A stretch of 29,555 nt of DNA from a virus. The first letter of the stretch is position 1; each line of letters opens with the position of its first letter. The position numbers were made by a program, and so were the translations under genes. The DNA lies in the IMG/VR virus record IMGVR_UViG_3300025141_000518, positions 1-29,555 of that record; one strand, 5' to 3'. Of this stretch, positions 14,117 to 20,100 are shown piece after piece. The notes beneath the pieces are model-generated. The model made no database searches and was not told the origin of the DNA. It was given only the letters and a program-made list of their open reading frames with translations.

Positions 14117-14269
14117 AAGCTTCAAGCTGCAAGCCTCAAGCGTCAAGCATCACCAAGCCAGAATGAGAAGCGATCATCAACACCAAGTTTAGAAAGCTCC
14201 AAGCCACAAGCTTCAAGCTCCAAGCAACAAGCATCAAGCTGAGGCCTCAAGCCACAAGCCACAAGCTCA
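14117..14269 (+). repeat. AAGCNNC heptamer arrays R3a and R3b
   Basis: R3a (14117-14151) has five exact units: AAGCTTC, AAGCTGC, AAGCCTC, AAGCGTC, AAGCATC, with an offset sixth at 14155. R3b has seven units from 14194 to 14242, a 6-base interruption and three more to 14269. R3b and the end of R3a lie inside the nuclease frame on the minus strand. Immediately after R3b is CTTGATCC-AG-GGATCAAG (14276-14293), which links this array with the GATC repeat family. Confidence 0.85.
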
Positions 14270-14565
14270 TCGATCCTTGATCCAGGGATCAAGAAGTATT
14301 GAACAAGTTTCGAGGACCTTTGACCAAGGGCCTCGACTAAGATAAATGTATTCTTAGGATGTGTCTTATGGAAGGCAATTTGATGGGGGGAAATTTTGAT
14401 TTTATTCCCCTTAGTGCACTTTAATTCTACTGTGAAAAAGGTGCCAGAATTATTATAGCCCAATAGATCAGGAGTGCCGAGAGAGCTAAGGTTTTCAATC
14501 CTAATCCAGGAAATATCTTTAGAAACTTTACGAAGTTTTTTATATAATTTAGCTTCTGGACCCAT
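14143..14565 (-). CDS. VRR-NUC/PD-(D/E)XK endonuclease-like protein with repeat-derived tail
   Basis: The first about 85 residues match a VRR-NUC-type nuclease core: an N-terminal helix with E4, then GTPDLLGY (D33), VELKC (E47, K49) and ISPHQIAFH (Q62), giving the PD-x13-ExK catalytic pattern. These enzymes cleave or resolve branched DNA in phage and repair contexts. The last about 45 residues (from about LIPGSRIDELVACGLRP) are encoded by the GATC and AAGCNNC repeats and read as a Leu/Ala/Cys-rich repeat, so the natural C-terminus has probably been replaced or extended. It lies nearly 30 bases after an 82-aa gene in a leftward pair driven from the 14.88-kb promoter. Confidence 0.7.
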   Translation of the reverse strand: MGPEAKLYKKLRKVSKDISWIRIENLSSLGTPDLLGYNNSGTFFTVELKCTKGNKIKISPHQIAFHKTHPKNTFILVEALGQRSSKLVQYFLIPGSRIDELVACGLRPQLDACCLELEACGLELSKLGVDDRFSFWLGDA

Positions 14566-14593
14566 ACAGTTTTCGGGGGAATATCGTCATTCA

Positions 14594-14842
14594 TTAAACG
14601 TCGTAATGAGTAGATCTTAGCTTGTCAGGTATAAGTAATTTTTTCTCGTTTTGAGGTCTTAAAACTAACCGTAGTGAAGGTTGCCCTATAATCATATGCT
14701 CCTGCACTTCCATTCTTTTAATTTCTTCTAGGTGGCCATCAATAGCTACATAAATTTTAGCATGAGAAATAGCATTACCTTGATACTTAGTTTGTCCCAT
14801 TGTGAACTTACCTAAGAATTCTTGTAGATGTTTTACAAACAT
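14594..14842 (-). CDS. Hypothetical protein (82 aa)
   Basis: The 82-aa product starts after a strong AGGAG (ATCAAGGAGAATTAAAATG on the minus strand). It has a helical N-terminus (MFVKHLQEFLGKFTMG), a central beta-type stretch (HAKIYVAIDGHLEEIKRM) and a basic end. It is the first gene behind the leftward half of the divergent promoter at 14.88 kb and is followed by the VRR-NUC gene, suggesting the two are co-expressed. I recognise no family; similar small proteins are plausible in marine phages. An accessory role with the nuclease is conjecture from position. Confidence 0.7.
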   Translation of the reverse strand: MFVKHLQEFLGKFTMGQTKYQGNAISHAKIYVAIDGHLEEIKRMEVQEHMIIGQPSLRLVLRPQNEKKLLIPDKLRSTHYDV

Positions 14843-14871
14843 TTTAATTCTCCTTGATGGTCTTTCATATA

Positions 14872-14905
14872 TTGACTTTATAGGATAGTTCCCTTAAATT
14901 GTCAA
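14872..14905. promoter_or_regulatory. Second divergent promoter pair with ATAGGATAGT motif
   Basis: Leftward: TTGACA (14905-14900), 17 bases, TATAAA (14882-14877), for the 82-aa and VRR-NUC genes. Rightward: TTGACT (14872-14877), 17 bases, TAAATT (14895-14900), for the small terminase. ATAGGATAGT (14880-14889) lies between, identical to 12121-12130 in the other divergent pair. The rightward -10 ends exactly six bases before ATG 14907, so the transcript would be leaderless. Confidence 0.6.
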
Positions 14906-14906
14906 T

Positions 14907-15548
14907 ATGGGAGTTCCAAAAAGATTAACAGAAATGCAACAAAGATTCGCTGAGTTTTTAGTATTCGGTGGACCTGAGGGACCAATGTCTAAACGTGAAG
15001 CTGCTGTCGCAGCAGGTTATTCACCTGACCGTGCAATGCGGGAAGGATCAGAACTAACCAACCCAAGATATTCACCATTAGTAGTAAAATATATTGGTGA
15101 GTTAAAAGAAGAAAGACTTAGAAAACATGAAGTCACATACGAAGGACATGTTGCAGAACTCGCTAGGTTGAGAGAAGCCGCTTTAAAGAAAGGAAGTTTT
15201 TCCAGCGCTGTAAATGCTGAAGCCAGTAGGGGAAAAGCAGCAGGATTGTATATAGATAGAAAAATAATAAAAACAGGTAAATTAGATGATATGACAGAAG
15301 AACAACTAGAAGCAAAAATGAAACAAATTTTAGACGACTACGCACCTCTTTTAAATGCAAAGACTGTTGAAGGTGAGGCAATCGAGACAACTACTCTTCC
15401 TGTAAACTCAAAAGAATCAACATCAATACAAGACAAAGAATCATCTAAATCTTCTGAATCTTCCTTACCCATTGACGAGGTATCATCGTCCGATCCCCAA
15501 AAGAAAAAGTCCCATCATCTTCCCGATCAAAAGAAGCAAAAAGTTTAA
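14907..15548 (+). CDS. terS: Small terminase subunit-like protein
   Basis: The N-terminal 90 residues have the pattern of small terminase proteins, which recognise packaging sites: RLTEMQQRFAEFLVFGGPEG, a helix-turn-helix-like stretch SKREAAVAAGYSPDRAMREGSE, then LTNPRYSPLVVKYIGEL. A charged helical region (about 75-150) follows, for oligomerisation. From about residue 160 the tail is Ser/Glu/Lys-rich and probably disordered. The last 104 bases overlap the 96-aa gene on the other strand. It is transcribed opposite to and 5 kb from terL, which is unusual but known in phages. The ATG has no ribosome-binding site and lies six bases from a -10-like box. An unrelated HTH protein remains possible. 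Confidence 0.7.
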   Translation: MGVPKRLTEMQQRFAEFLVFGGPEGPMSKREAAVAAGYSPDRAMREGSELTNPRYSPLVVKYIGELKEERLRKHEVTYEGHVAELARLREAALKKGSFSSAVNAEASRGKAAGLYIDRKIIKTGKLDDMTEEQLEAKMKQILDDYAPLLNAKTVEGEAIETTTLPVNSKESTSIQDKESSKSSESSLPIDEVSSSDPQKKKSHHLPDQKKQKV

Positions 15549-15735
15549 TAGATTTATCATCTTTAGAATATAACCAACCTTCATTGATTGGTCTTGCTAA
15601 TCTCATCTTATCAAACTCTCTGTCAGTAGCCCAGCCAGAGTCACTCACACAATCGATCCACTCCACCCTGACTTTAGGATAAGGTATATCGGGAGTTCCA
15701 AATGAGGCGACGGCTTTTCTTCTTTTCTTAGGCAT
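15445..15735 (-). CDS. Hypothetical protein overlapping the small terminase gene (96 aa)
   Basis: The 96-aa product starts MPKKRRKAVASFG and contains VRVEWIDCVSDSGWATDREF, ARPINEGWLYSKDDKSIKLF and FSFGDRTMIPRQWVRKI, an alternating beta-strand pattern suggesting a small compact fold. The predicted protein looks much more folded than the terminase tail on the opposite strand, so the 104-bp overlap most likely arose by the terminase gene reading into this one. No ribosome-binding site is seen; a weak promoter match (TTAACA, 17 bases, TACAAC) ends six bases before the ATG. The function is unknown. Confidence 0.7.
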   Translation of the reverse strand: MPKKRRKAVASFGTPDIPYPKVRVEWIDCVSDSGWATDREFDKMRLARPINEGWLYSKDDKSIKLFASFDREDDGTFSFGDRTMIPRQWVRKIQKI

Positions 15736-15766
15736 ATAAGAGTTGTACCAGATAAATCACTTAATG

Positions 15767-15981
15767 TTAACAGCTTTCGCGCGCGCGAAAGGCACCACTG
15801 GTATGGACATTATATAATGTCCAGTTTGAGAAAAAATGTCCACTAAAATGTCCACTAAAATTGATTATAACTATTGGTATTGCTATCTTTTTTTCTTTTT
15901 GGACATAAAGACACTTTTTTTTCATGTTTTTTTTTAATGACACTAAATTATCTCCAGAATCTCTTATAGAAAATGTCCTGT
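15767..15981. promoter_or_regulatory. Palindromes and six ATGTCC sites in an intergenic region
   Basis: Perfect 18-bp palindromes CTTTCGCGCGCGCGAAAG (15774-15791) and GGACATTATATAATGTCC (15805-15822) are followed by a 12-bp tandem repeat AAAATGTCCACT (15833-15844 and 15845-15856). Further ATGTCC sites, in both orientations, are at 15901-15906 and 15973-15978. The T-rich runs at 15889-15932 lie in between. The layout resembles an operator cluster or iteron-type replication origin for a protein recognising ATGTCC. No gene lies in this 246-base gap apart from an unlikely 52-codon frame. Confidence 0.55.
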
Positions 15982-16191
15982 CTAATTTGTACCATAATAT
16001 TGCCTCAATATTGCCATATTCTCCTTGGCATCAGCAACTATATGTAACAATTTGTCAACCTCGCTTGTAATGTCAATGTGATCTACAATCACAGGTTGTT
16101 CACTATTCATGAGATAATCTATTTTTAATAAGGCTTCTTCCATATCAGCTTGATATCTCAGAATTAACGCCTTGTATATCTGCTCTCTCAT
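15982..16191 (-). CDS. Small helical hypothetical protein (69 aa)
   Basis: The product MREQIYKALILRYQADMEEA... is almost entirely helical, with two amphipathic segments (about 3-30 and 42-65) around a short linker (QPVIVDHIDIT) and looks like a helical hairpin. It overlaps the end of the glycosyltransferase gene by four bases (ATGA). Small helical proteins of this sort are common in marine phages, and no function is known to me. It is the last gene of the long leftward unit, followed by the palindrome-rich gap. Confidence 0.7.
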   Translation of the reverse strand: MREQIYKALILRYQADMEEALLKIDYLMNSEQPVIVDHIDITSEVDKLLHIVADAKENMAILRQYYGTN

Positions 16192-16907
16192 TTGTCCTCC
16201 TTTTTAATTAATGAATCCCCAAACTTGCCAGTAAAGCCCCATGATCCGTGGTGCGTGGTCCATGAGTCCAGGTTAGCGTATATCTTAATATCACAATTTC
16301 TAGCAAGATCACAGAAGGCTAGATCTTCACCCATCCACTCATGATCCTTAAAGCTTGTATCCCAGAAATTATACATATATCTATCTATAGCTCCCTTATA
16401 TCCTACCTCTTTATCCATTTTATCTTGGTGTTCTTTATCAAATTTAATTTTTTTATCAGGATACTTCTCCATCAAAGTTTTAAACACAGATCTATTAATT
16501 AACATTAAGCCAGCCGGAGCAGACTTTAACTCTACTAAATCAAAGGGTAAAATTTTAATATTATCAGGATTTATATGTTCAACAGGGTATTTAGTTTTCA
16601 AAGGATTTTCTTTTAATCTATAAGGAGTAACGACAATATCTTTTTCAGGCACTAACATTCTTAAACCAGCTTCATGAGAAAACTCTACATCAGCATCAAC
16701 ACACAACATATAATCATACTCAGACGCCATGAATCCTGCAGTCAATAGGTTTCTCGCATGAGTCACCAAAGAAGATTTAACTGATTTAAATATACACTCA
16801 ACTCCAGACTTAGCTAATACAGCGTACGTGTTGAGGATGGAGACACAGGTCTCTACCTTCATCGTGTCATAACAGGGCATAGCTATAAATACTTTAGGCT
16901 TTTTCAT
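16188..16907 (-). CDS. Glycosyltransferase (GT-A-like)
   Basis: The 239-aa product has the GT-A nucleotide-sugar glycosyltransferase pattern: VFIAMPCYDTMKVET at the N-terminus (donor binding), SLVTHARNLL (46-55), and YMLCVDADVEF with the metal-binding DAD at 71-73. Later elements include KSAPAGLMLINRSVF, the acceptor-loop-like GEDLAFCDLARNC and a terminal HHGSWGF. Such phage enzymes glycosylate DNA, capsid proteins or host envelope; the substrate cannot be told here. The segment LDSWTTHHGSW is encoded by the GRTCCNT heptamers (16243-16263). Its start overlaps the oxygenase stop by four bases, suggesting both act in the same modification pathway. Confidence 0.8.
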   Translation of the reverse strand: MKKPKVFIAMPCYDTMKVETCVSILNTYAVLAKSGVECIFKSVKSSLVTHARNLLTAGFMASEYDYMLCVDADVEFSHEAGLRMLVPEKDIVVTPYRLKENPLKTKYPVEHINPDNIKILPFDLVELKSAPAGLMLINRSVFKTLMEKYPDKKIKFDKEHQDKMDKEVGYKGAIDRYMYNFWDTSFKDHEWMGEDLAFCDLARNCDIKIYANLDSWTTHHGSWGFTGKFGDSLIKKEDK

Positions 16908-17566
16908 TTTGTTTCTAAACCTTGCATCATATTATTATCTTTTAATAAAAAATTTGCAGCGATAGAAATTCGAGTTACATCTGAATTAAAACTAGCTACT
17001 GAATGAGTAAGATTCCATGGGAAAATAAAAAACTCTCCAACCTTTGGTCTAAAAGCAAATGAATTTGTGTGAAAATTTTGAGGGTTAGCCATAAAAAAAG
17101 ATAAACTTGCAGGGCCTTCGCCAGTTCCTTTCCAGTTCTTTTGTTCTTCCTGTATAGGTTCCGGTATATCTAAAAATAATACACTAGACAAATGACAGTT
17201 ATGATGAATATGTGGTGGGTTAGACTCACCTTTCTTCATAAAATTTACCCACGCGGCTGTGGTTTGTATGTCTGTTAAATCTAAACTATACCAAGTTTTG
17301 TAAGCTTGTTGATAAGCTTTTAAATAAGGTTTAATAATTTTAGTATATTCCTTCTGGTCAATAGATCTTTCGTCTTTGATAATTCCAGCTAAGTTCTCAC
17401 TCCAATTCTCGGTTGCTTTGTTAGTTATCTTTTTTAAAGACTCAATATCACTTGGTCTAACTTTAATTTTAAATAGTAAAGGACCCCAATGGTATATATT
17501 ATATTCCATAGTCCAGTCCGTTGCACTAATTAACTTTTGTTCTCCACCTTCATGTGTTTCTTTCAT
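16904..17566 (-). CDS. 2OG-Fe(II) oxygenase, copy A
   Basis: The 220-aa protein fits the 2OG-FeII_Oxy_5 type of Fe(II)/2-oxoglutarate dioxygenase found in marine phages. Iron ligands: H119 and H121 (NPPHIHHNCH), plus H188 (PWNLTHSV). R199 (DVTRISIA) is the likely 2-oxoglutarate salt bridge. Hydrophobic strands around these form the jelly-roll core (SSVLFLDIP, GEFFIFPW). MKETHEGGEQ is the chosen start because AAGGAG lies upstream. A paralog with the same core is encoded at 18507-19202, with an exonuclease and a small gene in between. Substrates could be nucleotides, DNA or proteins; no specificity can be read. Confidence 0.8.
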   Translation of the reverse strand: MKETHEGGEQKLISATDWTMEYNIYHWGPLLFKIKVRPSDIESLKKITNKATENWSENLAGIIKDERSIDQKEYTKIIKPYLKAYQQAYKTWYSLDLTDIQTTAAWVNFMKKGESNPPHIHHNCHLSSVLFLDIPEPIQEEQKNWKGTGEGPASLSFFMANPQNFHTNSFAFRPKVGEFFIFPWNLTHSVASFNSDVTRISIAANFLLKDNNMMQGLETK

Positions 17567-18353
17567 TTTTCATCTCCTTAAGTAATTGGTTTAAATCCCC
17601 TTGTGTCATTTTAACTTGTTCTTTCTCATCAAACTGTAATTCATGATACATATCTAATCGCTTTAGAAACTTATGTTTCCAAGACCTTAAATCAGCGTCT
17701 TGAAACTTGAATTCTTGGTAATATAGGTCAGGGGTACAGACCATAATGATTCCTTGTTTTATTTCTGATTGATAAACGTGGTCATGTGCCATACAATACG
17801 CGGCAATTTGTAAAAAATAATCCTCAATCCACTCAATTCTTTTAGGGCGATTCGCTTGCTTAAAATCTACAATGGTATCCATCCCATTGTGGAGGCATAC
17901 GAGGTCAGTAGACCCAGCGTATAACCCAGGGTAATATAGTGTAACTTCCGAGCCATAATATTCTTCAACAGGGAGTAACCCTTCTTCAATAATTTTTTGG
18001 GCCATGGCTTTCGCCTCCTGTCCGAGCCCTGTAAGATCATCGTAGCCAGTTCCGAGTATATGATGTTCCAGGAATTTGTGCATGGCAGTCCCCCGCTTGC
18101 TAGATAAATTTTTGATTCGCTCTGCTTCTGTTTCTCCAACTTTGGCCTTCCAGTCTTTTAAAAATTGTTGATTTTTGGTCTTGCCTAATATCGTAGTTAC
18201 ACTTGGAAGTCTAGAACCATTTATATCATAGGTCCTTGATCCTTGGTCCGTGATTTGTGTACCAGTAATATATTTAAATTTATCAGATTTTTTTAATCTT
18301 TGAGGCATACCAGTATTTTTCCAGTGTTCTCGTAAGTCGTTTTCATCCATCAT
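17550..18353 (-). CDS. PD-(D/E)XK exonuclease (RecB/Cas4-like)
   Basis: The 267-aa protein shows the phage RecB-type exonuclease pattern: PSVTTILG (50-57), KRGTAMHKFLEHH (H92), YAGSTDLVC (D150), TIVDFKQA (D163, K165) and the helix QIAAYCMAH (Q182). Such enzymes degrade or process DNA ends for recombination, replication or host-DNA recycling. The start is in a TAATG overlap with the 54-aa gene. Part of the N-terminus (TDQGSRTYD) is encoded by GRTCCNT heptamers (18231-18251). It lies between the two oxygenase paralogs. A host-takeover nuclease role is an alternative. Confidence 0.8.
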   Translation of the reverse strand: MMDENDLREHWKNTGMPQRLKKSDKFKYITGTQITDQGSRTYDINGSRLPSVTTILGKTKNQQFLKDWKAKVGETEAERIKNLSSKRGTAMHKFLEHHILGTGYDDLTGLGQEAKAMAQKIIEEGLLPVEEYYGSEVTLYYPGLYAGSTDLVCLHNGMDTIVDFKQANRPKRIEWIEDYFLQIAAYCMAHDHVYQSEIKQGIIMVCTPDLYYQEFKFQDADLRSWKHKFLKRLDMYHELQFDEKEQVKMTQGDLNQLLKEMKNERNT

Positions 18354-18517
18354 TAAAAACCATTCCTATCAGCTACCTCTTCTAACAATTTTTTAGTCGC
18401 ATCTAGCTTTTCTTTCTTAGTCTTTTTTTTAAATATTTCATCGTATCTTTTTCGGTACAAATCTGTGGAAACCCTTGATTTTCCATCCCATTTTCGACCT
18501 TTGTTTTTAGGTATCAT
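18353..18517 (-). CDS. Small basic protein (54 aa)
   Basis: I start at ATG 18517-18515 (MIPKNKGRKWDGKSRVS), overlapping the 2OG oxygenase stop by 11 bases; the frame upstream to 18562 lies inside the oxygenase gene. The N-terminal NKGRKWDGKSR is a Gly/Lys/Arg-rich loop and residues 20-50 form one long charged helix (DLYRKRYDEIFKKKTKKEKLD...). It ends with TAATG into the exonuclease. The tight packing supports it as genuine. No family is recognised; nucleic-acid binding is a guess from charge. Confidence 0.65.
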   Translation of the reverse strand: MIPKNKGRKWDGKSRVSTDLYRKRYDEIFKKKTKKEKLDATKKLLEEVADRNGF

Positions 18518-19202
18518 AATCCCCAATAGTATTTTTAAGTGGTTGCCATTGATTTTCTCCAACTTTTTTTAAACTATTTAGAGGGACTTGAGATGATATA
18601 TTTCCAGACACAGAGATTCTTTCAACATCAGCTTTAAAAGGAGCTACAAAATGTTTTAACCACGCAGGGAAAATAAATATATCTCCTTCTTCTGGGAAAT
18701 GTGATTGATAAGTAATGGCCTGTCTATTTCCTTCACCATAAATAAAACTAATTCCACCAGGTCCAGAACTTCTACCTTTATAAGCTTTAAATTCTTCCTT
18801 AATTTCTTTAGGAACTTTTAAATATATTACAAATGATAAATCATCTGCATGATCATGAGGTGGATTGAATTCATTTTTTCTTTGATAGTTTATCCACATT
18901 GCTCTTAATAAATAACTTGGAGGTTGTTTAAATGGTACGCCTTTCCATTTTTCAAATATTCTAGTATACAGTTTTAAAAATTCATCTACGTATGGAAGTA
19001 ATACATCATAATCTCTAAACCTAAATTCTTTTTGTATGATACCCGCTAGTCTGTTTTGGTAATCATACTCTTTGGTACTAGACCCCTCTCCTTCTTTTAA
19101 TAATAAATTTTTAAATTCATCTGTAATTCTTAACTTAGCTACACATGGTCCCCAAGTTAAAAGTTGGTATTCTAGCTCTGTTGTTTTGTTTTTTTCTGTC
19201 AT
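18507..19202 (-). CDS. 2OG-Fe(II) oxygenase, copy B
   Basis: A paralog of copy A with the same layout: helical N-terminal half, then FNPPHDHADDLSF (H116, D117, H118), IYLKVPKEI, GDIFIFPAWLKHFV (H184) and ADVERISVSGN (R195). The conserved His/Asp, distal His and Arg indicate an intact Fe(II)/2-oxoglutarate site. Outside this core the two copies are divergent, so they probably act on different substrates or at different positions of one. It starts with an ATGA overlap after the homing endonuclease gene and is followed by the small 54-aa gene and the exonuclease. Confidence 0.8.
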   Translation of the reverse strand: MTEKNKTTELEYQLLTWGPCVAKLRITDEFKNLLLKEGEGSSTKEYDYQNRLAGIIQKEFRFRDYDVLLPYVDEFLKLYTRIFEKWKGVPFKQPPSYLLRAMWINYQRKNEFNPPHDHADDLSFVIYLKVPKEIKEEFKAYKGRSSGPGGISFIYGEGNRQAITYQSHFPEEGDIFIFPAWLKHFVAPFKADVERISVSGNISSQVPLNSLKKVGENQWQPLKNTIGDYDT

Positions 19203-19639
19203 TCTAATGCCATTGCCTCTCTATATTGTTGTAAACTCACCACCTTATCATTAAATACATAGTCTGGCGAGTAATGATCTATGACTTGTTCTATCTTATG
19301 AAGCTTAACTTGCGCATAAGGCCATAATAAACGGGCTGTATAATAACACTCTCTAAACGTACATCTCCAACGCCATTGAGTTTTATATTTGGTACCATTT
19401 TTACGGACACCTTTAATATTTCTTTTAATTACAGTTCCTACATTTAAAGTTTCATGTACCCAACGAATCACAGCTTCATCGGTCATAGCTATCTCCATAC
19501 TAATACGCATACTATTAGATATTCTGTAACCTGGTTTACCATTGTGCTTCTTTTTCTTTTCAGGACCTCTTTTTATGTGAAGACTACCTTCTCCATCAAA
19601 GAGTCCAGCTATGTATGCTATATTATTTTCTGATATCAT
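19199..19639 (-). CDS. LAGLIDADG homing endonuclease-like protein
   Basis: The 146-aa product has one LAGLIDADG-type motif, YIAGLFDGEGSLHI (residues 9-22), followed by beta-strand-like segments ending in SMRISMEIAMTDEAVIRWVH and basic DNA-contact loops (KRNIKGVRKNGTKYKTQW). A single motif implies action as a homodimer. It is free-standing: no intron or intein is evident in its neighbours. Its stop overlaps the oxygenase start by four bases (ATGA), so it appears integrated into the operon. Such enzymes spread by cutting unoccupied alleles; a structural or regulatory re-use is also possible. Confidence 0.8.
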   Translation of the reverse strand: MISENNIAYIAGLFDGEGSLHIKRGPEKKKKHNGKPGYRISNSMRISMEIAMTDEAVIRWVHETLNVGTVIKRNIKGVRKNGTKYKTQWRWRCTFRECYYTARLLWPYAQVKLHKIEQVIDHYSPDYVFNDKVVSLQQYREAMALE

Positions 19640-19692
19640 AAGTTATTATCTTTTTCACTATCGTAGTCCATGGGTTTAAATCATAATCCATT

Positions 19693-19893
19693 TTAGTGCA
19701 ACTTGTTAGAAATATCACCATTATCGTTATCACTAATAGCGTCATTGCTACTCTCATAAAACTCTCCTTCCGAATCACAGTCCCAGCATTGGTGAACTGT
19801 TTCCCCCCATTCTGTGCCCACCTTCAGGTAACCATTACCTTTACAGGTAGGACAGATGTGTCTACGTATTTGCTTTACTTTTAATTTTGCCAT
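19693..19893 (-). CDS. DnaJ-type zinc-finger small protein (66 aa)
   Basis: The 66-aa product is basic at the N-terminus (MAKLKVKQIRRHI) and has CPTCKGNGYLKV (C14, C17) and HQCWDCDSEGEF (C36, C39), a DnaJ-like CxxCxGxG...CxxC pair that should bind one zinc. The tail is Asp/Asn/Ser-rich. It overlaps the end of the 60-aa RHH-like gene by 32 bases. Small DnaJ-finger proteins are common in phages and probably act as adaptors or RNA/protein binders; no specific role can be given. Confidence 0.75.
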   Translation of the reverse strand: MAKLKVKQIRRHICPTCKGNGYLKVGTEWGETVHQCWDCDSEGEFYESSNDAISDNDNGDISNKLH

Positions 19894-20044
19894 TTAACTT
19901 TTTTGCTTTCTCGTTTGCTAAACATTCTACAGTCTTACTAATTGATAATTTTGCATCGGGTAATAATACCTTCGACAAAGAGATCAAAGTCTTGTATGTT
20001 TCATGCGTTAACGAAACGTTTCTATATTTTGTTATATCGGTCAT
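19862..20044 (-). CDS. Small RHH-like putative DNA-binding protein (60 aa)
   Basis: The product begins MTDITKYRNVSLTHETYKTL, a short strand (YRNVSLT) followed by two helices (about 14-28 and 34-50, SISKTVECLANEKAKKL). This strand-helix-helix layout is that of ribbon-helix-helix regulators, although the identification is by pattern only. AAGGA lies before the ATG, and a promoter (TTGACA-N18-TATATT) sits about 20 bases upstream. As the first gene of a long leftward unit it may be an autoregulator, possibly of the TAGGA-type motifs in nearby promoters, which is speculation. Confidence 0.6.
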   Translation of the reverse strand: MTDITKYRNVSLTHETYKTLISLSKVLLPDAKLSISKTVECLANEKAKKLNGKIKSKANT

Positions 20045-20069
20045 TGTGTCCTTTCATTTATTTCTGAGC

Positions 20070-20099
20070 AATATATAGGAGTAATAGGAGATTTGTCAA
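20070..20099 (-). promoter_or_regulatory. Promoter of the 20.0-kb leftward unit
   Basis: TTGACA (20099-20094), 18 bases, TATATT (20075-20070) reads leftward towards the RHH-like gene, and the predicted start lies about 20 bases before ATG 20044. Two TAGGAG copies (plus-strand 20076-20082 and 20085-20090) lie in the spacer, resembling the TAGGAT motifs elsewhere; the second serves as ribosome-binding site for the divergent gene at 20101. Confidence 0.55.
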
Positions 20100-20100
20100 G

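Noticed and set aside
14570-14593. Hairpin or terminator in the short gap between the 82-aa and VRR-NUC genes
   Set aside because: No stem longer than four bases was found.
15767-15925. 52-codon minus-strand frame through the palindrome cluster
   Set aside because: It reads straight through the ATGTCC repeats and the CG palindrome (for example NFSGHFSGHFFSN) and has no ribosome-binding site; the region is better explained as regulatory.
19623-19691. 22-codon frame MDYDLNPWTTIVKKII before the homing endonuclease
   Set aside because: It starts one base after a stop and overlaps the next gene, which would fit coupling, but at 22 residues without support it cannot be told from chance.
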